14,205 bases of DNA from Smittium mucronatum (taxonomy: Eukaryota > Kickxellomycota > Harpellomycetes > Harpellales > Legeriomycetaceae). Of the stretch, positions 1-8,176 are shown one piece after another. The DNA is taken from NCBI GenBank assembly GCA_001953115.1, contig LSSL01002774.1:1-14205 (forward strand), written 5' to 3'. The notes under the pieces are model-generated. The model searched no databases. It saw only the letters and a list, made by a program, of their open reading frames with translations, and had not been told where the DNA came from. The number at the start of each line of letters is the position of its first letter. Position 1 is the stretch's first letter. The position numbers and the translations under genes were made by a program.

Positions 1-1
1 A

Positions 2-142
2 TACGACCAAATCGTCAATAATGACTCCAGAAACTACTGGAGAACCATCAAATCATACACTGGGAACACGCCCAGGAGCATTTCGGACGGCCCGGTGTAC
101 GATAAAAATAAAAATATAATAACTGAAAAAAAAAAAGCTTGA
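2..142 (+). pseudogene. LINE polyprotein, linker before the RT domain (partial)
   Basis: Frame 2 is open from the window edge to a TGA at 140-142 and encodes 46 residues. They include NDSRNYWRTIKSYTG, then DGPVYDKNKNIITEKKK. A W-rich segment followed by 'G-P-V-x-D ... I-T-E-K' and then 'W-x-x-H-F' is the usual stretch between endonuclease and RT in LINE proteins. The frame runs into an 11-A tract (126-136). The following frame (LDIWNNHFGEL, from 138) carries the expected next residues, so the two belong together and are separated by one extra base, or two missing, in the A-run. G+C here is about 40%, unlike the rest of the window. The true start lies upstream of the window. Confidence 0.65.
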
Positions 143-728
143 TATTTGGAATAATCATTTCGGTGAATTGGCCAATGATTCTACTGGGAACAGCCGTAGT
201 TCCACTAAGTGGGAATCACTGATAATTACCGATTGCGACTACTTCCCCGAGTGCGACACTAGTATCAAATGGTCTGATATCACCATGGCATTAAGTAATA
301 CACCTAATAACAAGACTCCCGGCTCTGATGGAATTCCCAGTGAGGTCTGGAAACTGGTGGTCTCCGAAAAAATTCCAGAGTCAAAAATGGCAAAAATTAT
401 TTTCAAAATTATCAATATTATGTACGATTCTGGGGAAATCCCAACTAATATGGAAACTAGTATAGTAGTGCCAGTGCCGAAAAAGGGTGATATGAATGAC
501 CCCGATAACTATCGGGGAATTTCGTTGATTCCAACCCTTTCGAAGCTATTATCCAAAATAATAGCTACCAAATTGCTAAGAATCGATAAAAAATATAAAA
601 TTATAGTCAAAGAAAAGACTGTATTTCAAAATTTTGAAGATTACGCTGCTCAGACGACACAATATATGAAATTTCTCTATAATAAAATTTTAATTTACAA
701 AAAAACATTTTTTCTACATCATCTATAG
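138..728 (+). pseudogene. LINE reverse transcriptase, N-terminal/fingers part
   Basis: This is the longest open frame of the window. It is stop-free from 123 to a TAG at 726-728; the TTG at 168 and internal ATGs are not true starts because homology runs upstream. Counting from 168, residues 50-59 are TPGSDGIPSE, the 'K-x-P-G-x-D-G-I-P-x-E' RT motif. Residues 105-120 include KKGDMNDPDNYRGISL, the RT fingers motif 'P-K-K-G-D ... N-Y-R-G-I-S-L', followed by LSKLLSKIIATKL. After residue 140 the match weakens (IVKEKTVFQNFEDYAAQTT, where 'K-E-Q-A-G-F-R' is usual). Frame 2 at 665-673 reads YEI, hinting at another indel near 660. The last 15 or so residues are K/F-rich decay. The product would lack the palm catalytic Asp residues, so it could not polymerise DNA. 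Confidence 0.87.
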
Positions 729-851
729 CAAATACTATGACAGAATTATCCATACGGATTTCTGTATAAACTGGAAAGTTATTTATTGAAGATGGGGGAT
801 TTACTAAATTCAATATGTTTATTTTATAGATTCTCAAAAAAAAATTATTAG
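694..851 (+). pseudogene. LINE RT, degraded motif A and following block
   Basis: Frame 1 at 712-756 reads FYIIYSKYYDRIIHT. This matches the LINE motif A pattern 'F-I-D-Y-S-K-A-Y-D-R-x-x-H', but the catalytic Asp position is Ile (ATC at 721-723). The frame then changes near 757: frame 0 from 756 reads GFLYKLESYLLKMGDLLNS, matching the usual 'L-x-x-K-L-x-x-x-G-I-x-G-K-L-L-N-x-I-x-x-L-Y' block. It ends at a TAG at 849-851. The shift from the previous frame lies in the A7/T6 runs at 699-713. This block sits directly after the fingers with the expected spacing, which is the main support. The individual matches are short. An open frame on the opposite strand (607-837) is a shadow of this block. Confidence 0.6.
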
Positions 852-1136
852 TATCGAATATGATGTCTTCAATTCAACAGGAAAATATTTTTGGTTTGAT
901 TATTGTTTCCCGCGTTGAAATTTTTTTAATATTATTCTGTTAAAGATTTTTTCAAAAAAATAAACGTTATTTTTATACTGATATTATATAAAGGATAACT
1001 GGGCTGTTAATCGCTTATTTTTCGAGTAAATTAGTCCAATATTTAATGGAATTAATATACAAAATTTTTTTTTGAAGAAATGAAAAAAAAATTTAATCTA
1101 TCCAAATGAGATTTCATATATTTCCCCTTTCAAATG
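841..1136 (+). pseudogene. LINE RT, degraded motifs B, C and D
   Basis: Frame 1 at 841-915 reads KIISIEYDVFNSTGKY and then WFDYCFP. The latter sits where LINE proteins have 'G-V-R-Q-G-C-P' (motif B), before a TGA at 916-918. Frame 2 at 992-1066 reads RITGLLIAYFSSKLVQYL; 'I-x-G-L-L-F-A-D-D' is motif C, so the two catalytic Asp residues read Tyr and Phe here. Frame 0 at 1077-1124 reads EMKKKFNLSK, stop (TGA 1107-1109), DFIYF, which fits motif D 'N-E-M-K-x-N-x-x-K-C-G-x-M-x-F' with the Cys codon turned into TGA. Between the blocks the frame changes, for example in the T9 run at 1065-1073. Each match alone is weak; the order and spacing together make the case. Confidence 0.55.
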
Positions 1137-1462
1137 TATTTTGATATCATATTGTAAGTTCAAAAAATACTTAATACCCATTTTTTAACTTAATGAGGAT
1201 ATACAGTGATTGATAAACGTGAATTTTTTAAATGATAAAAAAAGCCTATGAATACTTCCTATCTGCGTATAGCATCACAAAAGGTATAGATTGCCTACAA
1301 CTCCTAAAATAAAATAAATCTAATCTGTTATAATTCACATCTATTGTTTTCTAAGTGAATTTTTTTGAATGAGTAAACCCATAGTCAAAAATAATAAGCC
1401 GAAATCAAATAATCGATCAATTTATACCGATCTTAAAAAGTATGCTTTTATCAAAAAAGTAG
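1137..1462 (+). pseudogene. LINE polyprotein, post-RT 'YLG' block and connection region
   Basis: Frame 0 continues from motif D. After TAA at 1155 and TAA-TGA at 1191-1196 it reads GYTVIDKREFF (1197-1229), fitting the post-RT pattern 'Y-L-G-x-x-x-D-x-x-L-x-F'. Frame 2 then opens with ATG at 1232 and reads MIKKAYEYFLSAYSITK to a TAA at 1310, in the place of the usual 'K-A-x-x-A-x-x-x-F-L-x-x-x-x-I-P' segment. The same frame continues through stops, with VNFFE at 1355-1369, VNP at 1373-1381 and SKIISRNQII at 1385-1414. These resemble the 'Y-G-x-E-F-F-G-M ... P-x-Q-x-I-I-N-R' region of LINE proteins. This is a moderate to weak call based on eye-matching and colinearity. Confidence 0.45.
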
Positions 1463-1842
1463 CATACCAGACCAAAATTCGAACGTTATATTTTCTTTTA
1501 AATATATCTGCTTAAGATGGTGCATATCACAGATGGTTTGGATTAAGAATTAGTATAGCTAATCATATTTTTCGTAAGCAAGAGCCTCAATGGTCACATT
1601 TGCGACAGAAAATACAGGATAAAAAAATATTTTTTTAAAAATTCAAAAAAAAAGACCGTGATATTAGAAGAGAAAATTTTAATTATTATAAATAAATCCA
1701 CAATGTTTATATAGAATGAAAAATCTTCAAAGATGGATTCTTAATTAATCTCCAGATATTTCTCCTCAAGATGAATATAAATATTCATTAATCCTATAAA
1801 AATGTGGATTTGTGTCCTTCGGATCACCCTGAAGCTGAATGA
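1369..1842 (+). pseudogene. LINE polyprotein, C-terminal region in one broken frame
   Basis: Frame 1 from the ATG at 1369 has only six stops in 158 codons (1513, 1636, 1693, 1717, 1789, 1840), where roughly 13 would be expected at this base composition. The first 48 codons end with KKVAYQTKIRTLYF. After the TAA at 1513 comes DGAYHRWFGLRISIANHIF, then QWSHLRQKI. This fits the 'R-x-R-A-Y-x-K-W-x-x-L-x-x-W-I-x-x-L-I ... W' stretch of LINE C-termini. At 1801-1839 the frame gives NVDLCPSDHPEAE followed by TGA, a possible ruined zinc knuckle. G+C in lines 1501-1620 is 32-37%, well above the desert. It could instead be a host gene relic, but it lies at the right distance behind RT motif C. Confidence 0.5.
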
Positions 1843-2039
1843 AGTTTGATTTTGAGCTATTAAAACATAAAATTATTGAAAAAACTGAGAATCTGATATC
1901 CTCAATAACTTTAACACATTTGTATTAAACTTTAAAAAATATTTTAAATTCATTAAAGAAGACATATTATGGTCTATATCAGTGCTTAATCGGTCTAAAC
2001 CAAATATTAAACTTCTATTTTCAACTATACTTGGTTTAA
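1839..2039 (+). other. Possible tail of the LINE frame, one internal stop
   Basis: Frame 0 from an ATG at 1839 reads 29 codons (starting MKFDFELLKHKIIEK) to a TAA at 1926. It then reads a further 36 codons, including KKTYYGLYQCLIGLNQ, to a TAA at 2037. Sixty-six codons with one interruption is long for this composition and the residues are more varied than in nearby chance frames. It directly follows the LINE C-terminal blocks, so it may be the last part of that polyprotein. I recognise no family motif in it, and a chance frame is possible. Confidence 0.25.
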
Positions 2040-3160
2040 AATAGTCTATAAAAAATTTGAATATTTTATGGGCTTGAAAATATATCTTAATTAAGCTTCA
2101 GGCTAACAATTAAAATCTAAAATATCTGCTGTAAACATAATCATATTTTATTATAACCTATGTGTGTTAGAAAATGAAAAATGCAAAATTTAGATGTTTT
2201 TCGGATCATTCTGGATAATAATAAACGGATAATAAGTTGTTAAATCTGCTTAAAGAATTTTGATAGCGAATTTTTCTATCTTTTTAACATTTTATCTTTT
2301 TTTTATTAGGATAATTTTTCATCAAATAATAATTTCGATCAAGAATGTAATAAAAAAATTATGGTTTTTCATAATTATTAGCCATATCAAAAATTATTTT
2401 TAGAAATAAAACAGTGGTAGAAAATGAATATTATTTATTGAAAACAAGTTGGTAATAAAATCACAAAAATTATCTTCTTTATACAAAAAATCGATGATAA
2501 AAAAATAATAATAAATTCAGAACCCAATGAGCTATGAATAAGTTAAAAAAATTAATACAGAAAAACAATATTCGAAAGAAAAAAATTCTTACATCTAAAT
2601 CGTGGATTTAATGTAAATTATCCACCATTAATTGCTTTAAATTAAAAACAATATGAATCAGGTATATCTAAACGAATTATAAATTTTTATGTTTTTTTTA
2701 TAATTAATCTAAATTGGGATCACTGATTTTTAGCCTTTAAATGGATATATTAATATACACCTTTTTTATTTGTCTTAAATAAACTCAAAATTTATCCAAT
2801 AATTATCAAGAGATCGTAAATCGGTGAAATTTTTGGCTATAAAATAATTTAATAAAATTTTGAATTACTTGAATTGGCGTCATAAATGATAAGGTTAAAA
2901 CCAAATTATTTTCTATTTTCTTTTTTTAAATTTAAAAATAAAAAATTATTATAAACACGAATTTTTTTATAAAATGATTTGGTAAGTTTTTTAAAGCCTA
3001 TTTTAATAAATTTCTTTCTCTATTTGTCTCTTAATAATTAAATTAGTGTGAGAAGATTCTGAATTTTCAATTTTTAGTTATATATGATTTAAAATTTTTT
3101 TTTAAAAAAACCATTACAAAAAATTATTTATAAATCAATAAAATTTGAAAATTATTTTTT
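2040..3160. other. AT-rich stretch without recognisable genes
   Basis: I see no open frame with gene-like content, no RNA gene and no clear repeat family here. The sequence is made of A- and T-runs and short AT words. A short string at 2202-2214, TCGGATCATTCTG, resembles 1818-1830 (TCGGATCACCCTG) in the LINE tail, but the match does not extend. It may be further eroded transposon or plain spacer. Confidence 0.6.
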
Positions 3161-3167
3161 TAAAGCT

Positions 3168-3184
3168 CGGGAAAAAATTTCCCG
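3168..3184. repeat. GC-capped perfect inverted repeat
   Basis: CGGGAAA and TTTCCCG flank a 3-base AAA loop, giving a perfect 7-bp stem. It stands out because CGGG/CCCG runs are rare in this background. It lies about 70 bp before the 29-bp tandem repeat. The structure could form a hairpin in either strand; no function is assigned. Confidence 0.6.
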
Positions 3185-3251
3185 GAATTGAAAATATCAT
3201 TGCTATTGAAGAAGAAAAGCTTATATTATTTTTAAGTATGTGATAATAAAA

Positions 3252-3338
3252 TATTTCTAAGTATTATTAATATAAAAAAATATTTCTAAGTATTATTAAT
3301 ATAAAAAAATATTTCTAAGTATTATTAATATAAAAAAA
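3252..3338. repeat. Tandem repeat, 3 identical 29-bp units
   Basis: Three back-to-back copies (3252-3280, 3281-3309, 3310-3338) of a 29-bp unit that begins TATTTCTAAG and ends in seven A's show no difference between copies. A fourth copy breaks off after a few bases (from 3339). A degenerate copy seems to precede the array (about 3229-3251, TTTTTAAGTATGTGATAATAAAA). The lack of any mutation in such a decayed region points to recent expansion or active slippage or unequal exchange. Confidence 0.95.
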
Positions 3339-3827
3339 TATTATTATTAAGACGATAGCTTAATGAAAAGTTTTTTTAAACAGTTGATTTAAATATTTTT
3401 TTATTTTTTTTGCATACTTATCCTGAGTAGGTTGAGCTTTTATATATAATAAGATATTAGCCAAAAGAGAATTTTTATAATTTTTAAGTTTAATAAAAAT
3501 AAATTATTTTAAACTTGGTTATGTCTTTAGAATTTAAGTGGTTATTTTTGAGCCTCTATCCTTGATTTTTTAATATTATTTACACGGCCCCTTATCTTCA
3601 ATATTTTTTTTATCTTATAACTTTGTCAATAAAATAAAGTGAGAAAGAGGATTTACAAAAAAAAAACTATTATAAAAAAAAATAATAAGGCAAATATTCG
3701 TAAAAAAATTATTTATCATTCAAAGATATTTTGATCAAAAAAATATTTGAAAGAAAAATGTTTAAAAATTTTTTTTTTCATATATATAAATTCTAAAAAA
3801 AAAAAGATTATGATCTTCAAGATTTTT

Positions 3828-3839
3828 TTCGAGCTCGAA
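3828..3839. repeat. 12-bp palindrome TTCGAGCTCGAA
   Basis: A perfect palindrome with six G/C bases in a region of about 12-15% G+C, just after a T-run. It could be a protein binding site or simple chance; nothing around it decides. Confidence 0.5.
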
Positions 3840-3866
3840 TGAAATTTTTATAATAATTTATAATAC

Positions 3867-3890
3867 TAAATTCATTATATAATGAATTTA
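3867..3890. repeat. 24-bp perfect palindrome
   Basis: The 12-base left arm TAAATTCATTAT is followed immediately by its reverse complement, with no spacer. It can extrude as a cruciform. In very AT-rich DNA palindromes of this size turn up now and then by chance. Confidence 0.6.
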
Positions 3891-4782
3891 AAATCTGGAA
3901 TATATTTGAAGTAGAAAATTTGTAAGCCATCAAAAAAAAGATTTTTTCGAGGATAAAAATATTCTAATTTAATAATAATTTATTAAGAAATCTTTAAATA
4001 GTATCAAAAAAAACTAAAAGAAAGGATATTTATAATGGTTTTTTTGGTTTTTTAAAAAGAAAAATCCCCATTTATTATATTATAACCACTAAAAAAATGT
4101 AAAAAAAATTTATATTTATAATGAAATTTTTTGAAAAAGCCAATAAAAATTTTATTTATATTAAATAAAGCCCCTGAAATAGTCATAATCAAAAGCATAT
4201 TTTATTTAGATATGAAAAGAAACCTGATTTATTTACATAAATATATTTTAATAAACCTGAAATTTTTTATAAATTTTTATATAAAGTCATTCATTTGAAT
4301 TAAAATATTTGCATATTTTATTCTTAAATATAATTCTGCAATACTATTATAAAACCCAAATTAATCGAAAAAAAAATTTTTGTACCCAGATTAATTTCTT
4401 ATTTTACTTAAATGAAATAAATTAATTGATTTATTTTATTAATTGAATTATTATATATTTTATCCTTTTATTGTGTTTTTATTTTAGTTTATTTTAGTAT
4501 TTTAATATTATAAATAAATTTCCTTTAAAAATATATATATTATTATATTCATATAGAAAAAAAACGAAATTCTTTATTAGTGTGCATAAGCTAATATTGA
4601 AAATTAGAATAAACTTTTTTTTTAAAAAAAACCTCCTTTTTTTATTTAATTTTTAATTTTTTTAATGAAAAAAATTGGATTTATTTATTTTAAATAAAGT
4701 TTGATTATTTTATAAAAGTCCGATGTCTTTTTAAAATAAAATAAACACCAAAATTAATATTTTAAGTTGGATTGTAGTGTGA

Positions 4783-4808
4783 TAGTAGTAGCAGTAGTTG
4801 TTATTATT
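4783..4808. repeat. Degenerate TAG/TTA trinucleotide repeat
   Basis: A run of TAG-type triplets (TAGTAGTAGCAGTAGT) grades into TTG and TTA triplets. It is a small imperfect microsatellite, richer in G than its surroundings. Confidence 0.6.
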
Positions 4809-5344
4809 TTTTGATAGAGAAAAAATAGTATAAATACAATATAGAAAAAAAATCTATCAAAAATTATTTCTAATTTTACTCTTTAAAAACATTTTTAATT
4901 TAAAGCTTTTTTCAAAAAATTTGCAGATATTTTCCTTTATTCCGATTAAGATATTTTTTACTCAAGAATATCCAATAATAAACTATATGTGTCTTAAGCT
5001 ATGGTAATATGAGTTAATGATACCAGTAATTTGATTAGAAAATGACACAATTTTTGATATGGTGATTAAATAATTTTTTAAATATTGAAATAAAAAACAT
5101 AAAAACTATTTTTTCGATACAATAAAGAAATAAGATCCAAAAAATAATCAATATTTATATTATTTTTTAAAAATAACACATAAGAAAATTTTTTTTCTTT
5201 ACTTATAATATTTTGAAAATTAAATAGCAAAATTATAACATATTTATCCATATTTTAGATGAAATTTTCGTAAATGAAATAAATATTAAATAATTTTTCT
5301 AGAAATATATGGATACCTAAATTTTATTTTATATTCAAATAAAA

Positions 5345-5505
5345 ATGAATAAAAACGTTATTTCAAAATTTCAGGTAAAATTCCTGCAAAACTCAATAAA
5401 TTATTCTATCAACTCTGTACTCTCTGTAAATCAGCTCAAGAAACCCCCACCCTCCCCAGCTATCTAAATAACTTTTATTTTAATCTCATATATAAAGATT
5501 CTTAA
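5345..5505. other. GC islet with two overlapping open + frames; possible gene relic
   Basis: Within the desert, about 5371-5460 is unusually rich in C and G and ends in a C-rich tract (AAACCCCCACCCTCCCCAGC, 5441-5460). Two + frames are open across it. One starts at ATG 5345 and ends at TAA 5465 (40 codons, including QLKKPPPSPAI). The other runs from 5353 to TAA 5503 (50 codons, no ATG, including LCKSAQETPTLPSYL). On the - strand a frame of about 25 codons is also open, so the openness largely reflects lower A+T. No family is recognised. It may be a scrap of a former gene or transposon, or an unrelated insertion. Confidence 0.3.
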
Positions 5506-5567
5506 AGTATAAAAAGGAAGTTATCTAGCTTGAAAACTAGTCAATTTTATAAAAAAATTATTATTGG

Positions 5568-5581
5568 TATATATATATATA
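5568..5581. repeat. (TA)7 microsatellite
   Basis: Seven perfect TA units followed by CACTTG. A simple dinucleotide repeat, likely length-variable. Confidence 0.85.
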
Positions 5582-7113
5582 CACTTGATTTTAATTGATA
5601 GAAATGATAGAAAAAAATTAATCAAAACATATAAAATTAAATTCATTTTTTAAAAACGATTTTCATATTCTTAAATAAGATAAGATGTGGATATAAAAAT
5701 AATTTATGATTAAAATATGCTTTTTATTTACCGATAGACTAAAAAATCATACAATTATGGATGTTCAAGTATGTCTATATTTTACCATATTTCTCAACTG
5801 GTTAAGCACTTTTTATAAACTATTGTTTATTTTTCCCAATGATAAGAAATTTTTTACTATTAAGCTTAAATTCATTCCCTATAAAACAATTATATTTACA
5901 AAAAATGCAAAAATGATTCTCAAGTTGTGAAGCTAAAATTCCTAAAGCATCGGAATTTATTTTTTAATGACAAAAAACCATTCTTAAAAAAAATGTACAT
6001 CTTCTATGAGAATAATATCTATAAAAATATTATATTATTATATTTTTGATAAACTGGCTCATATATTTTGAATATGTTATAGAAGAAAGACCAGAATAAT
6101 AACATCCATGGTATTCCCATTTTTGTGGTTCCGATTTATTATAATAAAATAATAATAATAATTTGGTACATTTTCTTAATTATGTTGAATTTTTTCCGAG
6201 AAAAAAACTTTTTGAAACACAAATATATTTGCTAATATTTAATTTATATTTTTAAGCTCAGAAATACTTCCAATTTCTCCGATTGCAGAGATAATTAAAA
6301 AAAAATTCAAAAAATTACTCCAAAATATTAAAAGTGAACTCTTATGATTTGATAATTCTCTGGCCTATTTTTTTGAAAATATATATAACCTAATTTAGAA
6401 AAAATTTCTATTAATTGAATTTTTTGGGTCAGTGAGTTTAAGAAAATTTAAAACTGTTTCAAGATCAGTAATTCGGTTTCTTTTTGGGGGGTTTTTTGAT
6501 ATGATAAAAAGTATGTGTCATTATGATATTAATATTTCCTAATTTAGGGGAAATTTTTCTTGAGAACTTTTTATTTTAAATTAGGTTTTAAATTTTTAAA
6601 TGTTAATTTAATAATTAATATATTTATTAATATATTTAGCTTCCAAAATAGATACGTTTTGAATGTATTTTTCTCAAAAACAGTAATATTCGCTTTTGTA
6701 TAATTTTAGATTACACATTTATTCTGGTTAAAATCATGTTAATCCCATTTTATTAAAAAAAATATAATACTTTCATTGGAGATATCAGAAATATCATGAA
6801 GAAATCGATAATTTTTTTAATGATTATATAACTATTCTACCCAACAGAAAATCTTGCTATTATTTTTCTTTTGGAATAATTTCTCTGTATATTATAGGTT
6901 CAGATATCAAGATAACTGAGAGTGGTTAATCATTTCAAAGCTCATCTAAATTAATAGAAGGGTATTATAATTGAATTATAGAGAGAATAAACTATTATTT
7001 TTCTTTCTCTTTCAGAAATTAAAATTTCTTTTATCACCTTCTATCTCTACAATAATATCCATATATTTTTGAAAAAATATTTGCCTATAATAAAGGCAAT
7101 CAGTTTAGAATAA
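5582..7113. other. AT desert; one chance-like 74-codon frame
   Basis: The stretch contains an ATG-started frame at 5706-5930 (74 codons, F/I/K/L-rich) with no motif; one such frame is about what chance gives at this composition. It also holds an (AAT)5 microsatellite at 6148-6162 and a G6 run at 6486-6491 between T-runs. A direct repeat of TTAATATATTTA lies near 6615-6637. I see no convincing gene or RNA. Confidence 0.6.
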
Positions 7114-7305
7114 ATGAATTTATTTGATTTTTTTTTTTATTTGCTAATAAATTCAAGTATTAATATTTTTTTTATATTTTTAGGCTATAATTTCGACCAT
7201 AATCTCCGATTATGTATTGGCTTTTGGCTAGCTGCTGCTAAAATACAAAAATTATTTATCGAAATCTTGAGATTTAAAACAAAAATTATCCATTTTAATA
7301 AATAA
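7114..7305 (+). other. Doubtful 63-codon frame with a LINE-like stretch
   Basis: ATG at 7114 to TAA at 7303. The first 22 residues are F/L/I-rich low complexity. From residue 23 it reads FLGYNFDHNLRL and then LAAAKIQKLFIEILRF. This loosely fits the LINE post-RT pattern 'Y-L-G-x-x-x-D-x-x-L-x-L ... A-x-K-x-x-K-x-x-x-x-I'. However, the blocks that should lie before it (motifs C and D) and after it were not found in any + frame. A 63-codon frame is within chance for the region. I give it as a possible second transposon scrap, not as a gene. Confidence 0.15.
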
Positions 7306-7809
7306 AAATTGAATATGCAAGAAAATTTTAGTTTCTGATCATTATTTTAAATAGATTTTTTATATACTTATAATGTTAAATTTGAATAGAATTTTTTTAT
7401 TATTAATAATCTATTTAATTTATTTATCTTTAACTTCTTCAGGGCCTATGATACAAAAATGGCTTTTATTTCACGATTAATGCTATCTTCTGATAAAAAA
7501 AATTTACTTATTATTTAGCTACTCAAAATTTTTGAACACTTTTGATTTTCAATATATATAAAAATAGGATCTAGGACAAATTCTTGACTTTATAAAAAAA
7601 AAAATTATTAGTAATTTTTAAAATTTTTGGTTATAAAATAATATATAAATTACATTTTTTTTTTAAGTCATTCTTATTGATATATAAAACATAATAAATG
7701 AGATTTTAATTTTAATTTAAAGCAAAAATCCCAGTAATTTTTTGTTTCATAATATAATATAGTGATTTATAGATATTTTTGCCAGGTTTATAATTTAATT
7801 TCAGATAAT

Positions 7810-7825
7810 TTCGTTAATTAACGAA
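7810..7825. repeat. 16-bp palindrome TTCGTTAATTAACGAA
   Basis: Perfect, no spacer, with two CG dinucleotides that are rare here. It might be a binding site; nothing in the neighbourhood supports a specific role. Confidence 0.5.
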
Positions 7826-8176
7826 TCAGAACTCACATATATTTTATTAGAGTTTTAATTATAAAATAATCTCGATTTGTAGCACCAAAACCTTGCTAAG
7901 AATTTTTTTTTATTTATTGGCAAAATTCTTCAAATTCATTTATATTATTTTTTAGTTCTTTTCAATAAATACTAGGTACTATTCGCAAATCGGTTATATT
8001 GAATAAAAAATAAAGCATTTTTTTGTGTATACAGATCTGAATGAACTAATATTATAATTATAATGTTACTTTATTTCAAAAAATTTAAAATTTTTTTTTT
8101 TATTAGTTGAGGTTTATATCACAAAAAAATTATCTGAATTAAGAAATTCTTTCTTATTAAAAAGCTAATACTGTTA

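Larger units (their letters stand above)
1..1842 (+). mobile_element. Decayed non-LTR (LINE-type) retrotransposon, polyprotein part
   Basis: This stretch holds the remains of one LINE polyprotein read left to right in all three frames. The blocks come in the order known for LINE proteins: linker upstream of the RT, RT fingers, motifs A, B, C and D, the YLG block and a C-terminal region. Motif A to motif C is about 280 bases and motif C to motif D about 80-100 bases, close to the usual spacing. The window opens inside the element, so its 5' end and any endonuclease domain lie outside. Its 3' end is not defined; no clear poly-A tail or target-site duplication was seen. At least seven frame changes and many stops make it non-functional. 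Reading of blocks 1-700 is firm; later blocks rest on eye-matching to family motifs. The clade is not assigned. Confidence 0.8.
3345..5340. other. AT desert without recognisable genes
   Basis: The longest open frames are short and low-complexity. G+C falls as low as about 7% (4501-4560). Many A and T runs of 7-11 bases occur. Two perfect palindromes and a degenerate trinucleotide repeat are listed separately. I see no RNA gene and no promoter I could defend. Confidence 0.65.

Noticed and set aside
168..170. TTG at 168 as a translation start
   Set aside because: The frame is already open from 123 and the residues upstream (IWNNHFGE) continue the LINE protein, so no start is needed here.
607..837. 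76-codon open frame on the - strand
   Set aside because: It lies opposite the decayed LINE motif A block, shows no motif of its own and is best seen as a shadow of the + strand relic.
1470..1495. AAATTCGAAC as a tRNA T-loop
   Set aside because: No acceptor, D or anticodon arms pair around it, and the frame there reads as LINE C-terminus.
1818..2214. TCGGATCAnnCTG pair as a dispersed motif
   Set aside because: Only two copies and the match does not extend beyond about 13 bases, so it is too weak to call.
3252..3338. CRISPR-like array
   Set aside because: The units abut with no unique spacers, so it is a plain tandem repeat.
5706..5930. 74-codon + frame as a gene
   Set aside because: It is rich in F, I, K, L and N with no motif, signal or neighbour. 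One frame of this length is expected by chance in 14 kb of this composition.
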